Made by a program: the position numbers and the translations under genes. From the NCBI GenBank assembly GCA_030832235.1, contig JAURJO010000477.1, positions 1-14,731 of the forward strand: DNA of 14,731 nucleotides, given 5' to 3'. Numbering within the stretch: the first letter of the stretch is position 1; the number at the start of each line of letters is the position of its first letter. The notes below the pieces were generated by a model. The model worked only from the letters and a program-made list of their open reading frames with translations. It was not told the DNA's origin and searched no databases. This DNA is from Verrucomicrobiota bacterium (GTDB taxonomy: Bacteria; Verrucomicrobiota; Verrucomicrobiia; Opitutales; Opitutaceae). This document shows, one piece after another, positions 7,805 to 14,731 of this stretch.

Positions 7805-8455
7805 ATGTACACGCTTTCCAAGGGATTGGGATCGGGCAATGCGACGAGGCCGGCGGCGCCGACATCACCCGGCTTGGATCCCGAGGTGCTCGCGCTCGTA
7901 AGGCGCGCCCGGACGGGTGATTCTTTGGCACAGACGGAATTGATCCGCCGGTACCGTGCGCGCTTATCGGGTTTTCTTCGGCCAAGGGTGAATCTGACCC
8001 ACGAGGTTGAGGACCTCCTGCAGGCAGTCTGGATCAAGATGGTCCGCCGCATCCGCAGTCTCCGGGAGCCTGAGCGTTTTGAAACTTGGGTGTTCACTCT
8101 CGCCCGCAACGCAGCGCTCGATCACATGCGTAGGGCCCGTTGCCGTCCTGTAGGCACCGCCGACGAATCCGTTCTCTTCGGACTACCCGACGAGCATCGG
8201 CCCGAGCGCTACCGTGAGATCGCGGAGGCCCTTGAGGTTGCGCTCCGTCCATTCGGTCCCCGGGAGCGACGGATGGTGCGGCAACTCATAGACGGCGAAA
8301 GCTACGGTGCGATCGCCGCGCGCGAGGGCATCAGCCTCAATGCGCTTAAAGTGCGCATCCATCGGCTGCGCCTCGTGTTGCGCGTGAGCGTACGCGCGGC
8401 GCACGAGGGAACGGTCACGGAGGAGGATACGCCGGCTGGGAGGGTGGCCGCATGA
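7805..8455 (+). CDS. ECF-type RNA polymerase sigma-70 factor
   Basis: This 216-residue cytoplasmic protein has the two-domain layout of ECF sigma factors. Region 2 spans about 26-105: LVRRARTGD, then EVEDLLQAVWIKMVRRI for core binding, and WVFTLARNAALDHMRR for the -10 contact. Region 4 spans about 140-195: GPRERRMVRQLIDGESYGAI and the helix-turn-helix SLNALKVRIHRLRLVLR. It would redirect RNA polymerase to its own promoter set. A GTG at 7799 overlaps the upstream stop as GTGA and could be the true start, adding two residues. The 3' end overlaps the next gene as ATGA, so it is embedded in the exoprotein operon. No anti-sigma gene (membrane helix with a cytoplasmic zinc-binding or ASD-like domain) is visible nearby, and the next protein is exported. 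Its control is therefore unknown. Confidence 0.92.
   Translation: MYTLSKGLGSGNATRPAAPTSPGLDPEVLALVRRARTGDSLAQTELIRRYRARLSGFLRPRVNLTHEVEDLLQAVWIKMVRRIRSLREPERFETWVFTLARNAALDHMRRARCRPVGTADESVLFGLPDEHRPERYREIAEALEVALRPFGPRERRMVRQLIDGESYGAIAAREGISLNALKVRIHRLRLVLRVSVRAAHEGTVTEEDTPAGRVAA
8438..8444 (+). promoter_or_regulatory. Strong Shine-Dalgarno sequence for the last operon gene
   Basis: GGGAGGG lies seven bases before the ATG at 8452, inside the end of the sigma factor gene. It stands out because most other starts in the window have no recognisable Shine-Dalgarno sequence. It confirms the start at 8452. Confidence 0.7.
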
Positions 8456-9558
8456 GCTCCGCCTCCCACCTCCTGTGCCGGGCGCTTTTGGCCCTTGCCG
8501 CGGCCGCCCCTGCCTTCGCCCAGATCAAGCCAACCATCACTGACACGATCACGCTCAGCGCCTATGCCGACAATTGGTGCGCGATTTTCGTGAACGGGCG
8601 TCTCGTCGCCGTCGATGCGATCGACTTTATCCCGCATAACCAGATCTCCGTGCGCATCCTGCCGGAGTACCCGCTCACGATCGCGGTGCTTGCCAAGGAC
8701 AACGCGGCTCCGGCGAGCGGCCTCGAGTACGGCAACAAGATCGGGGACGCCGGTTTTATCCTGAAGCTCGGCGATGGCACGGTCTCGAGCGCCTCGTGGA
8801 AGGCGAAGTCGTTCTTCCGCGGTCCGGCCAACCGCGATGTCAACCGCCCCACCGTCGAACGCACGCCCCTGCCGGCGGGTTGGCATCTGCCTGGTTTCGA
8901 TGACAGCGGCTGGGAACGCGCGACTGAATACACCAGCGAGCGCGTGCGACCGGATGGTGACTACGTGGCGGAGGCATTCACCGGCGCGAAGTTCATTTGG
9001 ACCTCGGATCTCGACCTCGACAACACGGTCGTCTTCCGCACCACCGTGCCGGCCCCGCCGGGTTGGGTGAAGCGCTGGAACACAACGCCCGATCTCGACG
9101 TGACCCAGCTGCCGGTGGAAATCCTCGCAGGGACAACTGCTCCTTCGGGCGGCACGGCGGGGCAACTCGCCAACCTTTCGACGCGCGCCTTCGTCGGCGC
9201 CGGGGACAATGTGCTCATTCCCGGACTGGTGATCAGCGGTTCCTCGCCGCGCCGGGTCCTCGTCCGGGCCGTTGGTCCCGGGCTCTCGGCGTTCGGCGTC
9301 ACCGGAGTCCTGGCGGACCCGACTCTTTCGGTTTTCCGCGGGACCACCGAGATCGCTTCCAACGACAATTGGCAGACGCAGAACAACAGCCAGGCCGTCG
9401 CGACGGCCGCCGTGGAGTCGGGCGCTTTCGCGCTGGCGGCGGGGAGCCGCGACAGCGCGCTCGTGCTCACGCTGGAGCCCGGCGCCTACACTTGCCGGGT
9501 CTCAGGCTCCGGAAACACCACGGGAGTCGCCCTCGTGGAGGTCTACCTGCTCCCGTAG
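8452..9558 (+). CDS. Secreted protein with a galactose-binding-like N-terminal region and one repeat domain
   Basis: The 368-residue protein has a signal peptide (core ALLALAAAAPAFA, cut after AFA at residue 23). Residues about 30-230 look like beta-sandwich binding modules. DNWCAIFVNGRL (40-51) resembles the 'D-N-x-x-x-x-V-N-G' strand pair of PA14 or lectin-like folds, and WHLPGFDDSGWERA (144-157) is the signature of galactose-binding-like domains attached to glycosidases. A sugar- or surface-binding role is inferred; no catalytic motif is seen. Residues 238-368 are one copy of the exoprotein repeat (VLVRAVGPGL, NDNW, GSRDSALVL, ALVEVY). It is the shortest exoprotein of the operon and the only one with a good Shine-Dalgarno sequence, so it may be translated at a higher level. 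It overlaps the sigma gene by four bases (ATGA). The ~92-bp gap to the convergent hydrolase gene shows no clean hairpin-plus-T-tract terminator. Confidence 0.85.
   Translation: MSSASHLLCRALLALAAAAPAFAQIKPTITDTITLSAYADNWCAIFVNGRLVAVDAIDFIPHNQISVRILPEYPLTIAVLAKDNAAPASGLEYGNKIGDAGFILKLGDGTVSSASWKAKSFFRGPANRDVNRPTVERTPLPAGWHLPGFDDSGWERATEYTSERVRPDGDYVAEAFTGAKFIWTSDLDLDNTVVFRTTVPAPPGWVKRWNTTPDLDVTQLPVEILAGTTAPSGGTAGQLANLSTRAFVGAGDNVLIPGLVISGSSPRRVLVRAVGPGLSAFGVTGVLADPTLSVFRGTTEIASNDNWQTQNNSQAVATAAVESGAFALAAGSRDSALVLTLEPGAYTCRVSGSGNTTGVALVEVYLLP
9163..9555 (+). repeat. Single exoprotein repeat domain (copy 7 of 7)
   Basis: One unit closes the last operon gene. Its start (STRAFVGAGDNVLIPG) is closer to the second copy of the Kelch gene (STRAFVGTGDNVLIPG) than to the copies of the two genes between them, so the two outer genes share one subtype. 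Confidence 0.8.
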
Positions 9559-9650
9559 CGCGCCGAGTTCCGCGTGACCACTGGCGCGGGCTTACACGGC
9601 GGCTACTGGGCGCGCGGTGGACCGAGGTGATTTTCCGCCTTATCGAGAGC

Positions 9651-11972
9651 TTACCTCTTAGGCTCCGGCCAGGCCAGATGCCGGTGCAGGAACGAATAGG
9701 TTCCGACGCCGTGGATGGTGTGCGGGCCGTTGAAATACTCGATCTGCGTGCGATCCGGGATGCCGAGCCGGTCGTACAGACGCCGTACCTTCGCGTACTC
9801 GAACGAGACCCACTCATCGATGCCGACCCCGTCGGCGTGACCGCGCTCGACCATGAACGGCCGGGGCGCGATGAGGGCCGCCATCTCGGCGTGGTTGAAG
9901 GTCCCGGCCAGGTCGAATTCCGGCATCTCATACTCGCGGGTGAACACGTAGCTGCCGGGCCACGAGGTCGTGGAGAGTTTCCAGACCCACTCGTTGAAGT
10001 TGCCCGAGCAGACGACCGCGGCGTAGCGCGTGATGCTCGCGGGCACGCGCATGGCCGTGCTGCCGCCGTAGGAAAGTCCGTAGAAACCAATCCGGTCGCG
10101 ATCGACCTGGGGCAGGCCGCCCAGCCAGTCGAGAATCCGCTCATGCTGGGCGGTGATGAAGGAAAAGAGTGAAAGCCCGAGCGGGTGCGCCTTGCGCTGC
10201 AGCTGCCGGAAATCCGGACCGCGGTACGGATTGTGGGGCGCGAACACGATGAAACCGCGTTCCACGAGTCGCACGGCGAACGCCTTGTAGGTGGAGAAGG
10301 CCCGGGTGGTGGTATCCTCGTCGATCACTTCCGCCGGCACGCCCTCGAGGCCGTGCTGCGCGACCACCACCGGCCGACGTTCACCCGGCCGCAGGTCGGC
10401 CGGTTGCAACAGGTAGCCCCACGCAAAAACGTCGGGCGCCACGTCGAGCACGACTTCGTGTGCGGTCCAGCCCGGCTTTTCCGCCAGCAGGCGGGAGCGC
10501 GGATTAAGGGGGGCCACGGTTGGTGCCACGCGTCCGATGGTTTCCGTGGCGAAACGTTCCCGGTGCGGCCGCATCGCTTCAGTCCACGCTTCCGGGGTGT
10601 TGACCGGCGTTGGTTTCCAGAACCGATCGTCCCGCGTGGCGCGAGACGCCGCGATCTGCCCCTGCAGGAAGGATTCCCATGCGCGAACCAGCCGGGCTTG
10701 ACGCCGGACGGGCGAGTGATCGGTCCGAAGGTCGGCGAGGGCGACTCCGACCGACGGCAGGGATGCTCCGGGCGCGAGCCGATCCAGCAGCGTGCGGAGG
10801 GTTTCTTCGGAGAAAAAATCCGGAGAAACGCCCGGCGCCGGAGGGATCACGATGAGGTTTCCGGCTTCCGCGCCCGCCAGCCGTCGGGCCCGTCGGATCT
10901 CTAGCTCGAACTCGGCGGGGAGGGGAGTGCGGATCGCACCCGGCGCCGCTCCGGCCGCGTTGGGTCGCGGGCTGGGCGGCCCGTCGATTGCAGGCGCTGC
11001 GGCGGGTTCGACGATCACCGTGCGCGGCAGAACAAGCTGCGCCAGTTCCGCGTCTCCGACCGTGCGGAGCAACCCAAAGACGTTGCGATAAATCGGCTCC
11101 GCGAAAAGGCCTTCGCGCGGTCCGAAGTGTCCGCTGACTGCGGTGACCGCGAAGCGCTCATCGAGCGCGCCGGCCAGAAAAGCGACGAGCGCGCCTTCAC
11201 CCCAACCTGCGATCCCTGCCCGCAGGCCGCGGTGTGTTGCCAGCAGGGCGTCGAGTCCGGCCTGGACGGTCTGCACTTCAAGGCCCAGCGGATGCCGTCC
11301 GAGCGCGAAGGCCTGACGGTAGATCCACTCACGGTGCGGCTGATTGGTTAGGCGCCCAATCGCGGCGTTGCCCGACTCCGCGTCCGAACGGTCAAGCAGG
11401 GTTGGCACCAGCACGAGACAGCCGGCTTCGGCGAGTCGACGTGCGTACTGCCGCTCCGGGGGGACGCCGGGCGCGAGGCCGGAGATCATCTCCGGGGTCT
11501 GATCCGCGTCGGGCAGGGCGAGCACGACGGCGCGTGGCGTTCCCTTGGGTTGGAGAAGAAGCCCCTCGGCTCGCACGCCGTCCACGACGGTCCAGCGTAG
11601 CTCAAGCACGCGCAGTTTATCGGATTCGGCCGCGGTACCGTCGAACGTCGGGCTGGCCAACAGCTCAAGTCCGGCTGGCGAAACGCGCGGATGGATGATC
11701 CCGGTGATTCGGGCGAGGGTGGCGCGGGTTCGGGTGATGAGTTCCGCCCGTTCCGGGGAGTTGGCCTTGTTGTCCCAAAGCGCGGATCGCTCGGTGACGA
11801 CTTCTTGGATGAGCGTGTCCAGCCGCCGGTGCAGGCCAGCGACCATGGCTGCGGAGAGGTCTCCGGTCCCGGACAACGGCTCAGTGCCACTTACGTTGAG
11901 CGGGGCCGCCGCGGGCAGGAAGCCGGCGAGGACGAGGAAGCCACAGAAAGGAATGGCGAGGGTGCGGCGCAT
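9651..11972 (-). CDS. Secreted tandem alpha/beta hydrolase (esterase-like), N-terminal module degenerate
   Basis: The 773-residue protein has a signal peptide (AIPFCGFLVLAGFLPAAA) and two alpha/beta-hydrolase modules. The C-terminal module (about 470-773) has HGLEGV (oxyanion region), the nucleophile elbow GLSYGG with Ser634, an acidic candidate in VERGHADGVG (Asp714), and GPHTIHG near the end (His751 or His754), so it should be active. It is in the style of acetyl-xylan esterase, dienelactone hydrolase and related Abhydrolase families; the substrate is unknown, but plant polysaccharide esters are plausible. The N-terminal module (about 125-330) keeps the fold signs (VVLALPDAD, AGLDALL) but its elbow reads GWGEGA, with Gly258 where Ser is expected, so it is probably non-catalytic. 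No Shine-Dalgarno sequence precedes the start, which is set by the signal peptide. It converges on the sigma/exoprotein operon and seems separately transcribed. Confidence 0.87.
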   Translation of the reverse strand: MRRTLAIPFCGFLVLAGFLPAAAPLNVSGTEPLSGTGDLSAAMVAGLHRRLDTLIQEVVTERSALWDNKANSPERAELITRTRATLARITGIIHPRVSPAGLELLASPTFDGTAAESDKLRVLELRWTVVDGVRAEGLLLQPKGTPRAVVLALPDADQTPEMISGLAPGVPPERQYARRLAEAGCLVLVPTLLDRSDAESGNAAIGRLTNQPHREWIYRQAFALGRHPLGLEVQTVQAGLDALLATHRGLRAGIAGWGEGALVAFLAGALDERFAVTAVSGHFGPREGLFAEPIYRNVFGLLRTVGDAELAQLVLPRTVIVEPAAAPAIDGPPSPRPNAAGAAPGAIRTPLPAEFELEIRRARRLAGAEAGNLIVIPPAPGVSPDFFSEETLRTLLDRLAPGASLPSVGVALADLRTDHSPVRRQARLVRAWESFLQGQIAASRATRDDRFWKPTPVNTPEAWTEAMRPHRERFATETIGRVAPTVAPLNPRSRLLAEKPGWTAHEVVLDVAPDVFAWGYLLQPADLRPGERRPVVVAQHGLEGVPAEVIDEDTTTRAFSTYKAFAVRLVERGFIVFAPHNPYRGPDFRQLQRKAHPLGLSLFSFITAQHERILDWLGGLPQVDRDRIGFYGLSYGGSTAMRVPASITRYAAVVCSGNFNEWVWKLSTTSWPGSYVFTREYEMPEFDLAGTFNHAEMAALIAPRPFMVERGHADGVGIDEWVSFEYAKVRRLYDRLGIPDRTQIEYFNGPHTIHGVGTYSFLHRHLAWPEPKR

Positions 11973-12133
11973 CAGGAGGGGTGATGGAAATCTCCGATCA
12001 GTGGCGGTCGACGCGAGTGGATTTCGGGAAGGCTTGCGGGCTCGGATGATGGTTCGTGGCGTGGTTCGGAGCCGTGCTCGGAATGGAAACGCTGATTCGG
12101 AGCCTCATCACGAGGAAACCGATGTCGGCGATT

Positions 12134-12180
12134 GAACCAAGAAGCCCGCCAAACTCACGAAACCGAGCGGGTGGCTCTCG
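12134..12180 (+). repeat. Degenerate direct repeat, unit A
   Basis: This ~47-base unit starts with GAACCAAGAAGCCCGCCAAA and contains CTCACGAAACCGAGCGGG. It aligns with the unit at 12362-12408, sharing GAACCA, the CACGAAACCGA core and a following TGG, with scattered substitutions. Such 'cacgaaac' units occur as dispersed non-coding repeats in Verrucomicrobiota and other environmental genomes (general knowledge, not searched here). Confidence 0.55.
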
Positions 12181-12361
12181 GAGTTTCCGGAAATCACGAA
12201 ACTTATCCCAACCCAGCCTCGGTGGTCTCGGCTCGGCTCTCCGTAGCCTCTGTGACCCTCGCTCCCTCGGCGTTCTCCCAAAGTCCTGAGCTCCTGATTT
12301 CCGAACTCACCGTCTCGGTTCCCGCCTTCCGGCTTTCCACATTCCTCCCGAGCATCAGGAA

Positions 12362-12408
12362 GAACCACCAAACACTCGAAACGCACGAAACCGAACCGGA
12401 TGGTCCAC
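12362..12408 (+). repeat. Degenerate direct repeat, unit B
   Basis: This is the partner of the unit at 12134-12180, 228 bases downstream. It starts GAACCACCAAACACTCGAAA and contains the shared CGCACGAAACCGAACCGG. The DNA between the two units has a further degenerate motif on the minus strand (CGCCGAGGGAGCGAGGG, then TCACAGAGG), similar to 'gcagagg'-type dispersed repeats. Confidence 0.55.
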
Positions 12409-12582
12409 GAGACTCACGGTTGAGGGAAACGCCGCCGTGGCCCCTTGACCTCCCTGTCTGCAGTCTCTTCCCGATGCTCCCGCTCAAGCCCTCCGCTTGC
12501 GCGTCGTGAGCTTCCCCGCGGCAAAGCCAGCTATGGCCGCCAACAGGAGCACAAGGCACCGTGGCGGGACCAACTCTCCAAT

Positions 12583-12597
12583 CCGGGTTCAACCCGG
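12583..12597. repeat. Short perfect palindrome
   Basis: CCGGGTT and AACCCGG flank a single C, giving seven-base inverted arms. A one-base loop is too small for an RNA hairpin, so if it does anything it would be a DNA-binding site. It may be a chance occurrence; no gene start is close. Confidence 0.35.
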
Positions 12598-12782
12598 CGA
12601 TGCACAACTGATCGCCGAGCATGCGGCGTTTCCGATGCAGGCGCTGCCGCCCGCCGCGGTTCGTGCCGGAAATCCCGTGAAAACCGAAGGCTGTTCCGAC
12701 GATTGCGAACTTGCACCGCTGATTTCGCGGGCCGCGCGAATGAACGCAAAGACGGCGATCCCGTGCGAGCCTCCCCGAGCTT

Positions 12783-12818
12783 CCCGGCCTTCTGTTCAAA
12801 CCGGACAGAGAAGCCCGG
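12783..12818 (-). terminator. Possible transcription terminator hairpin
   Basis: On the minus strand a stem forms between CCGGGCTTCTCTGT and ACAGAAGGCCGG around a ~9-base loop, with one mismatch and a two-base bulge. It lies about 40 bases past the stop of the membrane-anchored protein gene, the right position to end that transcript. No T-rich run follows, so it would be an atypical terminator or only an mRNA-stabilising end. Confidence 0.35.
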
Positions 12819-12856
12819 CCGGTATTCCTGCGCGGCTTTCGGCCGCCGCGGTTCCA

Positions 12857-13462
12857 TTACCTTACTTCCAGCGACCAGGCGCGGGAGGTTTTCTCGCCCG
12901 CGAGGATCACCCGATGCGTGCCGGCGCGCAACGTGCCGGCGGGAATTGTGAGCAGCACGGCGGCCTGGCGCGCGCGGGTCAGGAGATCTCCGCCGACGCG
13001 TTCGAGGGTCGGCGTGAGGACAAGTGTGTCGCCCCTTAGGTAAAGTTCGGCTCCGCCCAGTTGGTGTCGGTCGTCGGGCAGCGTGCACGTAAGCTCGATC
13101 TGATACGGCGTGAGCATGCTGGCCACGGCGGCGGCGGTGACGGTGGTGATCTCGACCGGAAGGCGCGGGGTCTCGACGAGAGTGGAGCGGAGGTCGTCCG
13201 GCAGGCCTCCGGGCGCAGCGGACACGATTGCTCCGCCGGAAACGCCCGTGCGTCCGGCCGGACGCTGCGCGGGAATCGTGATCCTCTGGTAGCCAGCTGA
13301 AAGCAGGCGGCTCACGTTGGCGCGATTCCGCATGTCATCGTACGGTTGGAAGGCGGGGCCTTCCTTCCGGTAGCGCAGCGTGATGAACGTGTAAGGCACG
13401 ACCATGAGGAGGATCGCGACGACGATCCACTTCATCGGCCAGGGCTGACGGGAACCGGACAT
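12857..13462 (-). CDS. Membrane-anchored protein of unknown function
   Basis: The protein has 201 residues and an N-terminal membrane segment at about residues 11-29 (WIVVAILLMVVPYTFITL) after a short basic start, with no obvious cleavage site. It is probably a single-pass anchor with the rest outside the cytoplasm. A linker containing FQPYDDMRNRANVSRLLSAG follows. The last ~75 residues look beta-rich (ELTCTLPDD, GAELYLRGDTLVLTPTL, VLLTIPAGTL, HRVILAGEKTSRAWSLEV), like a small Ig-like or similar sandwich domain. No family is recognised. GC-rich third positions and absence of internal stops support coding. It begins 29 bases after the isocitrate dehydrogenase stop on the same strand and could be read through from it. 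The Met at residue 10 (MKWIVV) is an alternative start. Confidence 0.72.
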   Translation of the reverse strand: MSGSRQPWPMKWIVVAILLMVVPYTFITLRYRKEGPAFQPYDDMRNRANVSRLLSAGYQRITIPAQRPAGRTGVSGGAIVSAAPGGLPDDLRSTLVETPRLPVEITTVTAAAVASMLTPYQIELTCTLPDDRHQLGGAELYLRGDTLVLTPTLERVGGDLLTRARQAAVLLTIPAGTLRAGTHRVILAGEKTSRAWSLEVR

Positions 13463-13491
13463 GCGGGCGGGCGGCGCAGGGCCGCGTGGGA

Positions 13492-14731
<1,240 letters not shown>

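Larger units (their letters stand above)
11973..12856. other. Gene-poor region with degenerate dispersed repeats
   Basis: No convincing gene lies in these 884 bases. Open frames here lack protein-like composition and have no signal peptide, family motif or ribosome-binding site. The centre (about 12100-12430) is repeat-like DNA with phrases such as CACGAAACCGA and, on the minus strand, AGGGTCACAGAGG. The part beside the hydrolase gene (11973-12100) should hold that gene's promoter, but no -35/-10 pair could be identified. The part near 12783-12818 holds a hairpin. Confidence 0.6.

Noticed and set aside
9559..9650. Terminator between the convergent genes
   Set aside because: Only a weak five-base stem (CCGCG/CGCGG, 9570-9589) is visible, with no T-run on either strand.
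12132..12509. Plus-strand open frame of 125 codons
   Set aside because: It is a translation of the dispersed repeat units (HETE-type phrases), a common source of false gene calls.
12203..12799. Minus-strand open frame of 198 codons in the gene-poor region
   Set aside because: It starts at a TTG, runs through degenerate repeat DNA and has a low-complexity, family-free sequence.

Overview
The window is high-GC bacterial chromosome and most resembles an Opitutaceae-type member of Verrucomicrobiota. This is inferred from style, not from a search. The clues are large secreted proteins carrying a recurrent ~130-residue repeat domain joined to Ig-like domains, a two-module alpha/beta hydrolase of a kind common in Verrucomicrobiota and Planctomycetes, and a degenerate dispersed repeat of the 'CACGAAAC / GCAGAGG' style seen in such genomes. 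No phage genes, insertion sequences, CRISPR array, tRNA or rRNA were seen.

Left part (1-9558, + strand): a tightly packed gene series that looks like one operon. It holds the 3' tail of an unknown gene (1-83), a secreted Kelch-propeller protein (129-1928), a secreted purple-acid-phosphatase-like metallophosphoesterase (2012-4513), a secreted YHYH/DUF1566 protein (4500-7802), an ECF sigma factor (7805-8455) and a secreted protein with a possible carbohydrate-binding fold (8452-9558). Four junctions are 14-bp or 4-bp overlaps, a 2-bp gap, or short spacers. The four complete exoproteins share the same repeat domain, seven copies in all; two also share an Ig-like domain directly before the repeats. 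The most notable feature is the sigma factor gene wedged by translational-coupling overlaps among repeat-tagged exoproteins, with no recognisable anti-sigma gene in view. A reasonable but unproven reading is a self-regulated cell-surface or exoprotein programme in which the repeat is a display, adhesion or stability module.

Right part (9559-14731, - strand): a convergent gene for a large secreted alpha/beta hydrolase (9651-11972) whose C-terminal module is intact and whose N-terminal module has lost the nucleophile serine. An ~880-bp gene-poor stretch follows (11973-12856) with degenerate dispersed repeats, one short perfect palindrome and a hairpin that may end transcription of the next gene. 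Then come a small membrane-anchored protein of unknown function (12857-13462) and, 29 bp upstream of it on the same strand, the C-terminal half of a monomeric NADP-dependent isocitrate dehydrogenase (13492 to the window edge). Apart from the isocitrate dehydrogenase the region is accessory in flavour.
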